This document shows, piece by piece, positions 40,513-47,632 of a DNA stretch of 47,632 nucleotides. The position numbers and the translations under genes were made by a program. The notes below the pieces were generated by a model. It ran no database searches. It was not told the origin of the DNA and saw nothing but the letters and a program-made list of their open reading frames with translations. This DNA is from Sphingomonadaceae bacterium (GTDB lineage: Bacteria > Pseudomonadota > Alphaproteobacteria > Sphingomonadales > Sphingomonadaceae), in assembly GCA_947473355.1 (NCBI GenBank), contig CANJCQ010000025.1:1-47632 (forward strand), given 5' to 3'. The stretch's first letter is position 1, and the number at the start of each line of letters is the position of its first letter.

Positions 40513-40637
40513 AGGTGCATTGCTGTCGCCAGTAGGGCAGCGACAAGCAGGGTGTTCGGAAACGCACCATCAGCGTGAACGACAAGTTTCTCGTAGCACC
40601 ACGAAGCGAGACATGCGGCAGCGGCTAGCAAGTACAT
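40488..40637 (-). CDS. Predicted 49-residue membrane micro-protein
   Basis: Begins M-Y-L-L-A-A-A-A-C-L-A-S-W-C-Y and ends L-F-K-T-A-E-T-V. Two hydrophobic segments (about 2-13 and 29-41) suggest a hairpin in the membrane or a signal-like N-terminus. The chosen ATG at 40637 has GGAGAAG 3 nt upstream of the ACC preceding it; an ATG four codons earlier has none. It faces the DUF3592-like gene and lies downstream of the tandem palindromes. No family recognised; could be a chance frame. Confidence 0.4.
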   Translation of the reverse strand: MYLLAAAACLASWCYEKLVVHADGAFPNTLLVAALLATAMHLFKTAETV

Positions 40638-40700
40638 GGTCTTCTCCATCCGGTTGTCAGATGGCAAGTTTCGGCGACCAGAGTTATCGTTGATGCAATG

Positions 40701-40799
40701 AAAAGGGTGAATAGGGATTCACCCTGAGGTCTGGGAAAAGGGTGAGTAGGGATTCACCCTGAGGTTTGGCAAAAGGGTGAATGGGGATTCACCCTGAGC
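40701..40799. repeat. Three tandem 35-bp palindromic repeats
   Basis: Units begin at 40701, 40736 and 40771 (exact 35-nt period, third unit incomplete). Each contains AGGGTGAAT - 4 nt - ATTCACCCT with one or two base changes between copies. On the minus strand each hairpin is followed by a short T-run (CCCTTTT), so the array looks like three intrinsic terminators in a row after the bolA-NUDIX unit. There are no spacers of the CRISPR kind. Confidence 0.85.
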
Positions 40800-40840
40800 T
40801 GCTTCGCCTGCTTTAGCTCAATGTCGCTCAGTCGCGGCGG

Positions 40841-41296
40841 TCAGCTGCCGGGCAGGATGGCCTGCAGGATCAGCTCGGCGATATCGGCGGGGTAAAGCGG
40901 TTCGTGCCAGCCGGAAAGCTCGGCGGGAGCGAACCAGCGGTATTCCTGCATGGCGCGTTGTTCCAACTCGGTGTGGCCGCTGGTGTCGATGCGGGTCTCG
41001 CGGGTGCGGTGGGAGAAGAAGTGCTCGATGCCGCGCACCGGCATGCCTTCGTAGACATAGTCGAACTCGCGGGTCACGGCGAGGCACCGCGGTTGGGCGG
41101 CGATGCCGGTTTCTTCAAACAGTTCGCGGCTGGCAGCGGACGCAAAGTCCTCGTCCGGCTCGCATTCACCGCCGGGCAGGATCCAGAACGCCGGGAGGTT
41201 ATCAGGTACATAGCGGAACAGCAGCAGCCGGCCCTGGCCATCGAGCAGCAGCACCCGCGCGGCGCGGCGGATGTGGCGGGGCGGAAGTTCACTCAT
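40841..41296 (-). CDS. NUDIX hydrolase
   Basis: A 151-residue NUDIX hydrolase. The Nudix box G-G-E-C-E-P-D-E-D-F then R-E-L-F-E-E-T-G-I lies at about residues 42-65 and is complete, so it should cleave a nucleoside diphosphate linked to another group; the substrate is not readable. It follows bolA by 27 nt on the same strand and is followed by the tandem palindromes. Confidence 0.92.
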   Translation of the reverse strand: MSELPPRHIRRAARVLLLDGQGRLLLFRYVPDNLPAFWILPGGECEPDEDFASAASRELFEETGIAAQPRCLAVTREFDYVYEGMPVRGIEHFFSHRTRETRIDTSGHTELEQRAMQEYRWFAPAELSGWHEPLYPADIAELILQAILPGS

Positions 41297-41323
41297 GCTT
41301 GCAAGTCACTAACTGGGCGGCAG

Positions 41324-41596
41324 TCATTCACCAGGCGCACGGGCCTTGATAGCCAGGGCATGGACGCGTTGGCCTGGAATGTCGCCCAGTGCTGCGTTGA
41401 CCATGCGCTGGCGCTGAAGGCGCGACGCTCCGGCGAAGGCAGCGCTTTCGATCTCGACGGTGAAATGCGATTCGCCAGTGCCGTCGTCGCCCATGTGGCC
41501 GCTGTGGTGCCCCGAGTCGTTGATGACTTCGAGGCTGGTGGGCGCGAACTCTGCGGTGAGCAGCTTCGCGATTTCCTGAGCAAGTGGTCCGTTCAT
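41324..41596 (-). CDS. bolA: BolA family protein
   Basis: A 90-residue BolA with S-L-E-V-I-N-D-S-G-H-H-S-G-H, E-S-H-F-T-V-E-I and the reductase-like loop R-L-Q-R-Q-R-M-V-N-A-A-L. BolA proteins pair with monothiol glutaredoxins in iron-sulfur handling and stress response. The ATG at 41596 gives the family start. Divergent from the J-domain gene across 42 nt, a pairing often seen in alphaproteobacteria. Confidence 0.93.
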   Translation of the reverse strand: MNGPLAQEIAKLLTAEFAPTSLEVINDSGHHSGHMGDDGTGESHFTVEIESAAFAGASRLQRQRMVNAALGDIPGQRVHALAIKARAPGE

Positions 41597-41638
41597 GGCT
41601 TCACATCTAGCGCATCCCGCGCCATTTGAAACCTTGTG

Positions 41639-42220
41639 ATGCATGACCGATTCCATGGCCGCCGCGAGGCGAAAGGCCGCCTATGCAACTGGCCGGATTG
41701 CGAAGAGCCGGGTGAATTCCGCGCGCCCGGGGTCCAGCCTTCGGGATTCGACGGGCCCGGCTCCTATCGCTGGTTCTGCCTCGAACATGTCCGCGCGTTC
41801 AATGCGGGCTATGACTATTTCGCGGGGATGACCTCGGACGAGATCCTGCGCGCCCAATCGCCGCTCCACGGCTGGGAACGCGAAACCCGAGCCTTCAGCC
41901 CCACCGCCGGCGTTCATGATACCCCGCGCTGGGCCGATTTCACTGACCCTCTCGAAGCCATTTCAGCGCGAGCGCGCAGCCGGATGAAGGCGGGCGGACT
42001 GCGCCAGGATGGACGGGTCGTTTCCCCCGACGAACGCCGAGCGCTGGATGCGCTGGGACTGCCGATAGACGCTGACCGGCGCGCGCTGCGGACCCGCTAT
42101 TCCGAGCTGGTGCGGCGTTATCACCCCGACCGCAACGGCGGCGACCGCAGCCATGAGGCGCGGTTGCAGGGGGTGGTCGAGGCCTACCAGTTGCTTAGGA
42201 AGGCGGTAGCCTTCGGGTGA
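41639..42220 (+). CDS. J-domain protein with N-terminal Cys/His motif
   Basis: A 193-residue protein with its J domain at the C-terminus: H-P-D in R-R-Y-H-P-D-R-N-G-G-D (about 160-170), so it should stimulate a DnaK-type ATPase. The N-terminus has C-N-W-P-D-C and F-C-L-E-H, a possible zinc site. This reversed layout is typical of the alphaproteobacterial J-protein beside bolA/cobS. A GTG one codon earlier is an alternative start. Convergent with purN, ending 4 nt away. Confidence 0.88.
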   Translation: MHDRFHGRREAKGRLCNWPDCEEPGEFRAPGVQPSGFDGPGSYRWFCLEHVRAFNAGYDYFAGMTSDEILRAQSPLHGWERETRAFSPTAGVHDTPRWADFTDPLEAISARARSRMKAGGLRQDGRVVSPDERRALDALGLPIDADRRALRTRYSELVRRYHPDRNGGDRSHEARLQGVVEAYQLLRKAVAFG

Positions 42221-42224
42221 GTGG

Positions 42225-43178
42225 CTAGAACTCTTCGGCTATATCCTGCAGCCGGGTCAGCTTCTTCGGCGCCACCGCGCGCCAGCTTCTTGCCAGCCAG
42301 TCGCCGATCGCCTCCCAGTCGGTATCGCCAAGATCGAGCCGGATCGCGATCCAGCCGTCGCCGAAATAGGCGGGGCGATAGTAACGCTCGCTGTCCTGAT
42401 CGATCAGCATGGCCTGCTCGTTGGCGCCGCTGATCTTGACCAGCAGCGCGGTCTTGCCGTCACCGTGGTGGTCCATGCTGACATAGGCGAATTTCTTGCC
42501 GCCCACGATGCCGAAGCAGGGCATGCCGTGCGAGGTCACCTCGTCGGCCTCGGGCTGGGCCACGGCCAACGTGCGGACTTGCGTCACCAGCCATTGAGGG
42601 TCGCGCGTCTGGCTGACCAGTGCGGCGACGCAGCGGCTGTAGAGCTGGTGTTCGGCGATAAGCACCCGCGCGGCGAGGGTGTCGGCATTGTCGCCGGGCA
42701 GAACTGCGACTGCGGTCTGGCCAAGCACCGGGCCATCGTCGAGTTTTGCAGTGACCAGATGGACGGTGCAACCGGCCTGCGCGTCGCCCGCTTCCAGCGC
42801 GCGTTCGTGGGTGTGGAGCCCCGGGTATTTCGGCAGCAGCGAGGGGTGGATGTTGAGCATCCGGCCTTCCCAGCGCGCCACAAAGCCCGAGGTGAGGATC
42901 CGCATGTAACCGGCCAGCGCGACATATTCAGCGCCGCTGCTGCGGATGGCCGCGTCCATCGCCATGTCATGATCCTCGCGCGCCATGCCCTTGTGGGGGA
43001 GGACAAAAGTGGGGACATGTTCAGCTTCGGCGAGCTTCAAGCCGCCAGCATCAGCCTTGTTGCTGGCGACAAGGACGATCTCGTAAGGGCAATCTTCGGC
43101 GCGCGAGGCATAGAGCAGGGCCGCCATATTGGTGCCACTGCCCGAAATGAGCACGGCGACAGGAGCGCGGCTAGGCAA
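42225..43178 (-). CDS. purN: GAR transformylase PurN fused to a MmcQ/YjbR domain
   Basis: A 317-residue protein, about 100 longer than usual PurN. Residues 5-190 are glycinamide ribonucleotide formyltransferase: [12 protein letters not shown] (7-18), catalytic Asn109 and His111 in [12 protein letters not shown], and L-D-D-G-P (146-150). Residues about 200-317 resemble the MmcQ/YjbR family: H-G-M-P-C-F-G-I then K-K-F-A-Y-V, L-L-V-K-I, and G-W-I-A-I-R-L. That domain is of unsure function (a DNA-binding-like fold). The start is TTG, 8 nt inside purM, preceded by GGAAGG; no in-frame ATG fits. Confidence 0.93.
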   Translation of the reverse strand: MPSRAPVAVLISGSGTNMAALLYASRAEDCPYEIVLVASNKADAGGLKLAEAEHVPTFVLPHKGMAREDHDMAMDAAIRSSGAEYVALAGYMRILTSGFVARWEGRMLNIHPSLLPKYPGLHTHERALEAGDAQAGCTVHLVTAKLDDGPVLGQTAVAVLPGDNADTLAARVLIAEHQLYSRCVAALVSQTRDPQWLVTQVRTLAVAQPEADEVTSHGMPCFGIVGGKKFAYVSMDHHGDGKTALLVKISGANEQAMLIDQDSERYYRPAYFGDGWIAIRLDLGDTDWEAIGDWLARSWRAVAPKKLTRLQDIAEEF

Positions 43179-44274
43179 AGTGCGTTGCCTTCCAAGCCTC
43201 CCGCGCGCTCCATGCTTCGGCGCTGCCCGACACGGTGCAACCGCGTTCCCCCGGCTCGACCCGGCCGATGGTAAAAACCGTCTCCCCCGCAGCTGCAATA
43301 TCGCGCGCCACGCCGCCTGCATCGTCCGGCGACACCGCCAGCACCATGCCCACGCCGCAATTGAAAGTCCGCGCCATTTCGCCCGGCTCGATATGGCCCT
43401 GCGCCTGCAGGAAAGCCATCAGCCGAGGCTGCTCCCAGCTGTCGGCGTTGATATGCGCGTGGAGCCCCTTGGGCAGCACCCGCGGCACATTTTCCAGGAG
43501 GCCGCCGCCAGTGATGTGGGCGAGGGCATGCACGCGGCCCGAGCGGATCACCGGCAGCAATGACTTCACATAGATCCGCGTCGGCTCGATCAGGTGGTCG
43601 ATCAGCAGGCGATCGGGATCGAAGATCGCCGGGCGATTCATTCGCCAGCCAAGGTCATCGGCCAGCCGCCGCACCAGCGAATAGCCGTTGGAATGAACGC
43701 CCGAGCTGGCCACACCCAGCAACACATCGCCAGCCGCCACCCGGTCGCCGGTCAACTGCTGCCCCCGCTCGACCGCGCCGACGCAGAATCCGGCAAGGTC
43801 ATAGTCGCTGCCGGCATAAATCCCCGGCATTTCCGCCGTCTCGCCGCCGATCAGCGCGCAGCCGGCCAGTTTGCAGCCCTGGGCAATCCCGGCGACGACT
43901 CGCACCGCATCCTCGGGCATCAGCTTGCCGGTGGCGTAATAGTCGAGGAAAAACAGCGGCTCGGCGCCCTGCACGATGAGATCGTTGACGCACATCGCCA
44001 CCAGATCCTCGCCGATGCGGTCGTGCCGGTCGTGATCGATCGCCAATTTGACCTTGGTACCCACGCCATCGTTGGCCGCGACCAGCAAGGGGTCGGCATA
44101 ACCCGCCGCGCGCAGATCAAAGAAGCCGCCAAAGCCGCCCAGTTCCGCGTCTGCGCCGGGCCGGGCGGTCGATTTGGCGAGCGGGCCGATGGCCTTGACC
44201 AGTGCGTTTCCGGCGGCGATCGAGACGCCAGCGGCCTCGTAGCTATAGGCTTTGGGAGGAGGATTGTTCGACAT
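43171..44274 (-). CDS. purM: Phosphoribosylformylglycinamidine cyclo-ligase
   Basis: A 367-residue AIR synthetase, fifth step of purine synthesis. Signs: [22 protein letters not shown] (about 69-78), [19 protein letters not shown], and [10 protein letters not shown]. The ATG at 44274 gives the family start. Overlaps purN by 8 nt and is divergent from the DUF2066-like gene. Confidence 0.97.
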   Translation of the reverse strand: MSNNPPPKAYSYEAAGVSIAAGNALVKAIGPLAKSTARPGADAELGGFGGFFDLRAAGYADPLLVAANDGVGTKVKLAIDHDRHDRIGEDLVAMCVNDLIVQGAEPLFFLDYYATGKLMPEDAVRVVAGIAQGCKLAGCALIGGETAEMPGIYAGSDYDLAGFCVGAVERGQQLTGDRVAAGDVLLGVASSGVHSNGYSLVRRLADDLGWRMNRPAIFDPDRLLIDHLIEPTRIYVKSLLPVIRSGRVHALAHITGGGLLENVPRVLPKGLHAHINADSWEQPRLMAFLQAQGHIEPGEMARTFNCGVGMVLAVSPDDAGGVARDIAAAGETVFTIGRVEPGERGCTVSGSAEAWSAREAWKATHFA

Positions 44275-44345
44275 TCCCCGCCGCCTATCCTTTTCGTGCT
44301 TGGAATTCCACGGCTGTTTCGGCAAAAGGCCCTCTGTTTTCCCCC

Positions 44346-45641
44346 ATGACAGTTGCAACCATTCCATCATACCTGCGCCAATGGCGCCCCGGCCTCGCCG
44401 CTCAGCTTCTGATCGGGCTTTCGCTGGCGCTCGCTCTGGCACTTGCCATGATTGGCCCCGACCGGCTGATCGCGCAAATCGAAGGCGATCGCGGGATCAT
44501 TCCGGTTGCCACCTCAAGCGACATCCAGATTGGCGGCATCGAGGTCGAGACCACCGGCAAGGATGCCAATGAAGCCCGGCAGAATGGCTGGAAACTGGCC
44601 CAGCGCCTCGGCTGGCAGATGCTCAAGGGGCCGTCGATGAGCGATGGCCAGATCGAAAGCATGGTCGCTGCCATAGTCATCGAACACGAACAGATCGGCC
44701 CGCACCGCTATGTTGCCAAACTCGGCGTGGTGTTCGATCGCGAGAAGGCGGGGCAATTTCTGGTCAGCAATCAGGGCGGCAATGGCGTTACCCATTCGGC
44801 GCCGATGCTGGTGATCCCGGTGCTCTATTCAGGCGGAGTGGCGCAGACTTTCGAAGTGCGCAGTGCCTGGCAAAAGGCATGGGCGGAGGCGCGCGCTGGC
44901 AATACAGCCATCGATTATGTCCGGCCAACGGGCGCGGGCGGCGATTCGCTGATTCTCACTGGGGGCCAGCCCGGTCGGCGCAGCCGCCTGTGGTGGCGCA
45001 CTGTGCTGAGCCAGTTTGGCGCTTCCGATGTGCTTTCGCCAGTCGCCCGGCTGGAACGGCAATGGCCGGGCGGGCCGGTGCGGGGCATGTTCACTGCGCG
45101 CTATGGCCCGGATAACACCTTTCTCGAGAGCTTTTCGCTGACCGCCAACGACGAGAACGGCGTTCCGGCCATGCTCAACCAGGCCATCGAACGGCTCGAC
45201 CGGATTTACAGCCAGGCGCTGGCCCAGGGGCTGCTGCGGCCCGATCCGACGCTCTATTCCGATCAGCAGACGATGGATGCGGCCCTTTCGGCACTGGTCG
45301 CGGCGACCCAGCCCAAGGCAGTCGCCAGCGATGCGGCGACAGATACGGCTAGCGGAACCACTCCCGAAGCCGGGGCCAGCGAAGCGCCGCCACGCGAAGC
45401 CGCAGTCAGCAGCTATACCGTGCAATTCGCTTCGCCCGATGCCCAGGCAGTCGACGCGGCGCTCGGCGCGGTGCGCGGTGCGGCAGGCGTCAAGGGCGCG
45501 GCAACATCGAGCATTGCGATAGGCGGCACGTCAGTGATGCGGGTGAGCTTTGCTGGCGAACTGGGCGAGCTGGCGGCAGCGCTGCGCGCGCGCGGCTTCT
45601 CGGTCACGGTGGGCAGCAATTCGCTGAGCATCAGGCGCTAA
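44346..45641 (+). CDS. DUF2066-like exported or membrane-anchored protein
   Basis: A 431-residue protein with an N-terminal membrane segment (about 18-36). The part after it ([16 protein letters not shown] then L-A-Q-R-L-G-W) resembles DUF2066, a family often found beside purM and hda. The C-terminal part has a disordered Ala/Thr linker (about 335-375) and a small alpha/beta domain that may be a repeat of a heavy-metal-associated-like fold. Function unknown. The ATG at 44346 is preferred since it places the membrane helix at the start; a long upstream frame would overlap purM. Confidence 0.7.
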   Translation: MTVATIPSYLRQWRPGLAAQLLIGLSLALALALAMIGPDRLIAQIEGDRGIIPVATSSDIQIGGIEVETTGKDANEARQNGWKLAQRLGWQMLKGPSMSDGQIESMVAAIVIEHEQIGPHRYVAKLGVVFDREKAGQFLVSNQGGNGVTHSAPMLVIPVLYSGGVAQTFEVRSAWQKAWAEARAGNTAIDYVRPTGAGGDSLILTGGQPGRRSRLWWRTVLSQFGASDVLSPVARLERQWPGGPVRGMFTARYGPDNTFLESFSLTANDENGVPAMLNQAIERLDRIYSQALAQGLLRPDPTLYSDQQTMDAALSALVAATQPKAVASDAATDTASGTTPEAGASEAPPREAAVSSYTVQFASPDAQAVDAALGAVRGAAGVKGAATSSIAIGGTSVMRVSFAGELGELAAALRARGFSVTVGSNSLSIRR

Positions 45642-45644
45642 CCT

Positions 45645-46274
45645 GTGAGCCAGATAGCATTGCCTCTTGCCCTCGCCGGGAGCGCGGGCCCGTCGCGAAT
45701 CGTCACAGGCAATGCCAACGCTGCCGTGATCGAGGCCTTCGCCAGTCCCGAGGCGTGGCCCTTCCGCACCGCTGTGCTCAGCGGTCCGCCGCGTTCCGGC
45801 AAATCTCTGCTCGCCCGCTGGTTTGCCGAGAGCGGAAAAGGCGAGACTATCGACGATGCCAATGCGGCCAGCGAAACCGAACTGTTCCACCGCTGGAACC
45901 GCGCACAGGAGAGCGGCACGCCGCTGCTGCTGGTAAACAATTGCGCGGATGGTGCCGGGGAAGGGGCCTGGAAGATTGCGCTGCCCGATCTTGCCTCACG
46001 CATTGGCGCTGCGCTGCACCTTGAAGTGGGCGCTCCCGACGATGCGATGCTGGCCGAGCTGATCGCGCTCCATGCCGAGCTGCGAGGGCTGGTGCTGGAT
46101 GCAACTGCCGCTGCCTATCTTGTCCCGCGCTGCCAGCGTAGCCACCTGGGCGTCGAGCGGCTTGTCGCGGAAATCGACCGGCTTAGTCTGGAACGCAAGG
46201 CGCCGCCGACCATGGCGATCTGGCGCGATGCGCTGGAGTCAATTAACGGAGCTGAGCAACCGCGCTTGCTTTAG
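45645..46274 (+). CDS. hdaA: Hda/DnaA-like ATPase with degenerate Walker B
   Basis: A 209-residue protein with a DnaA-like AAA+ layout: Walker A G-P-P-R-S-G-K-S (47-54), then L-L-L-V-N-N-C-A-D where Walker B should be, and a C-terminal lid with L-V-P-R-C-Q-R-S. HdaA in Caulobacter promotes DnaA-ATP hydrolysis to prevent re-initiation; position after the DUF2066-like gene near purM supports that identity. The missing acidic Walker B residues make its own hydrolysis doubtful. GTG start, 3 nt after the preceding stop. No DNA-binding domain IV. Confidence 0.8.
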   Translation: MSQIALPLALAGSAGPSRIVTGNANAAVIEAFASPEAWPFRTAVLSGPPRSGKSLLARWFAESGKGETIDDANAASETELFHRWNRAQESGTPLLLVNNCADGAGEGAWKIALPDLASRIGAALHLEVGAPDDAMLAELIALHAELRGLVLDATAAAYLVPRCQRSHLGVERLVAEIDRLSLERKAPPTMAIWRDALESINGAEQPRLL

Positions 46275-46301
46275 GACACGATTGGTGGGAAAATCAGCAC
46301 C

Positions 46302-47018
46302 ATGTTTGGGCAACTGACCGCATATCTGGATTCCATCGTCGCGCGCGATCCCGCGCCGCGTTCGCGCTGGGAAGTCCTGCTCTATCCGGGGCTGTGGGCG
46401 GTCGGCTGGCACCGGGTGGCGCACTGGCTGTTCAATGCGCGGCTCTATTTTCTCGCCCGCATGGTCAACCACCTGTCGCGCTTCCTGACCGGCAATGACA
46501 TTCACCCAGGCGCGACGATCGGCAAGCACCTGTTTATCGATCATGGCTGGGTGGTGATCGGCGAGACCGCCGAGATCCATGACAATGTCACGATCTATTC
46601 GTGCGTTACGCTGGGCGGCACCAATCCGACCAATGGCGTTGGCGGCAAACGCCACCCGACCCTGTCAGACAATGTCATCGTCGGCGCAGGCGCGCAGATC
46701 CTGGGGCCTATCGTGGTCGGCAAGCGCGGCCGGGTTGGCGCCAATGCTGTAGTGACTGATGATGTGCCCGAAGGGGCGACGATGGTCGGGGTCAAGGCGC
46801 GCTCGACTCTGGTTCCGGCGGAAACCTACCAGAAGGACTTCATGCCTTATGGCACGCCGTGCTCGGACAAGTTCGATCCGGCGACGCAGAAGCTGGAACT
46901 GCTCCAGTGCGAAATGGACGTGATGCAGAAGCGCCTGGCGCAGCTGCTTGAGGAACGCGATGCGGCAGCGGCCAAAGCTCCAGCAGCCCGCAAGCGCGGA
47001 GGGACCAAGTCGGCTTGA
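46302..47018 (+). CDS. cysE: Serine O-acetyltransferase (EpsC type)
   Basis: A 238-residue serine acetyltransferase, first step of cysteine synthesis. It has the left-handed hexapeptide repeats (G-A-T-I-G-K-H-L-F-I-D-H-G, V-I-G-E-T-A-E-I, Y-S-C-V-T-L-G-G-T) with the catalytic His/Asp in I-D-H-G. The N-terminal helical domain is short, as in the EpsC group. The last 40 residues are a charged coiled coil with a Lys/Ala tail that is not usual for the family. Overlaps the DUF2794 gene by 4 nt. Confidence 0.93.
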   Translation: MFGQLTAYLDSIVARDPAPRSRWEVLLYPGLWAVGWHRVAHWLFNARLYFLARMVNHLSRFLTGNDIHPGATIGKHLFIDHGWVVIGETAEIHDNVTIYSCVTLGGTNPTNGVGGKRHPTLSDNVIVGAGAQILGPIVVGKRGRVGANAVVTDDVPEGATMVGVKARSTLVPAETYQKDFMPYGTPCSDKFDPATQKLELLQCEMDVMQKRLAQLLEERDAAAAKAPAARKRGGTKSA

Positions 47019-47362
47019 GCGCGACGATTACGCCTTTCCCGACTCCCGCTGCGCGGCCCTCGCAGGTCGGCTTTGAACGCCCCGAACTGCAACGCATTCT
47101 CGATCTCTACGGCCGCATGGTCGCTGCTGGAGAATGGCGCGACTATGCCATGGATTTTGATCGCGAAGCCGCCTGTTTCAGCGCCTTCCGCCGCGCAGCC
47201 GAGCGCCCGCAAGCGCGCATCGAAAAACGCCCGGCCCTGCGCGGCAAGCAGGGCATGTGGACCCTGTTCGGCGAAGGCGGACAAGTGCTCAAGCGCGGGC
47301 ATGAGCTGGCGGGGGTGTTGTTTGTGCTGGAGCGGCGATTGTTGAAGGTGGTGGTTGGGTGA
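47015..47362 (+). CDS. DUF2794 family protein
   Basis: A 115-residue protein, essentially all DUF2794: R-P-E-L-Q-R-I-L-D-L-Y-G-R-M-V-A-A-G-E-W (about 22-41), R-D-Y-A-M-D-F, then R-I-E-K-R-P and V-L-K-R-G. Restricted mostly to alphaproteobacteria; function unknown. The start is TTG, overlapping the cysE stop (TTGA); no ATG fits the conserved region. Confidence 0.85.
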   Translation: MSATITPFPTPAARPSQVGFERPELQRILDLYGRMVAAGEWRDYAMDFDREAACFSAFRRAAERPQARIEKRPALRGKQGMWTLFGEGGQVLKRGHELAGVLFVLERRLLKVVVG

Positions 47363-47429
47363 AGCAGCAATCCCAACTCCCCATATCTATTAATTTTTTC
47401 TCGTTCAGTCATGCTAGCGATGTTCGCCA

Positions 47430-47537
47430 ATGAGTGAGGCAGCAACCATTTATTGCGACTGCATGGAAGACGTTAAGAAGCGCCTAGCCCGCCTTATTCA
47501 TCAGGGGGTGCCTGAAGGGTTGGCAGGAGTAGCGTAA
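47430..47537 (+). CDS. Doubtful 35-residue open frame
   Basis: Reads M-S-E-A-A-T-I-Y-C-D-C-M-E-D-V and continues K-K-R-L-A-R-L-I to a TAA stop. It has no ribosome binding site and lies in an AT-richer tail. It could be the start of a longer gene broken by a frameshift; nothing further is recognisable up to the window edge, where another ATG at 47596 opens a frame cut by the edge. Confidence 0.2.
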   Translation: MSEAATIYCDCMEDVKKRLARLIHQGVPEGLAGVA

Positions 47538-47632
47538 GGTTCTGTTCTGAAGTAGGAAATTGGTTGTCGAAGCCATCTCCTGTTCGGGACATAAAATGCC
47601 ACAAGCCACACCTGCCGAGGGCAACGATAGCG

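Noticed and set aside
40701..40800. Short CRISPR array
   Set aside because: Repeats are contiguous with a 35-nt period and no variable spacers; no cas genes are present.

Overview
The window reads as a contiguous chromosomal stretch of a GC-rich alphaproteobacterium, most likely a member of the Sphingomonadales (Novosphingobium/Sphingomonas/Erythrobacteraceae type). This rests on gene order (rpoD-dnaG, rpiB-glyA-nrdR, hisG-hisD-nusB-thiL, purN-purM-DUF2066-hdaA, bolA beside a J-domain gene), a short-form HisG, a K+-independent H+-pyrophosphatase, alphaproteobacterial families such as DUF2794 and DUF4170, and many GTG/TTG starts with 1-8 nt gene overlaps. Nearly all of it is core chromosome, with accessory pieces in the gaps.

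Layout. 1-4.5 kb: the end of an IS5-type insertion sequence, then an accessory group (alpha/beta hydrolase, catalytically degenerate SDR, Gfo/Idh oxidoreductase with a TfoX-N protein, SnoaL-like protein) closed by a pair of inverted repeat arms. 4.5-8.7 kb: rpsD, then the rpiB-glyA-nrdR operon ending in an unusual GIY-YIG/TrmJ fusion. 8.9-10.9 kb: a two-gene electron-transfer module (di-haem b-type membrane protein plus octahaem cytochrome c), followed by a 703-bp segment bounded by 29-bp inverted repeats that holds one small secreted protein and no transposase. 10.9-17.8 kb: Lrp/LysE divergent pair, DUF2059-rpoD-dnaG block, a lipoprotein and a YqeY-like protein.

17.9-25.2 kb: carA and carB, separated by a 1.9-kb insert (AT-richer unknown gene, repeat, VapBC toxin-antitoxin, small conserved protein), then greA. 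25.2-27 kb: a four-gene membrane/stress operon resembling yqjD-yqjE. 27.1-31.1 kb: eno, an esterase and an FMN-dependent glutamate-synthase-like protein; the last 34 codons of eno occur a second time about 1.1 kb downstream, and both convergent neighbours end inside an eno-tail copy. 31.2-37.3 kb: hppA, then hisG-hisD-nusB-[DUF559 cassette]-thiL. 37.4-41.3 kb: DUF2332, epoxide-hydrolase-like, Imm63 and DUF3592-like genes, a predicted micro-ORF and three tandem 35-bp palindromic repeats. 41.3-47.4 kb: NUDIX-bolA, a J-domain gene, a PurN-YjbR fusion with purM, a DUF2066-like protein, an Hda-like ATPase, cysE and DUF2794.

The best candidate for something undescribed is the DUF559 endonuclease-like gene inserted between nusB and thiL. 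It is enclosed by two ~73-bp inverted arms, and the same arm pair occurs without the gene at about 4.33-4.51 kb, which suggests a small nuclease-bearing repeat element with an empty or MITE-like form. Other strong leads are the duplicated enolase tail, the transposase-less 703-bp inverted-repeat segment, and the GIY-YIG-TrmJ and PurN-YjbR fusions. All family assignments come from reading motifs by eye; no database search was run.
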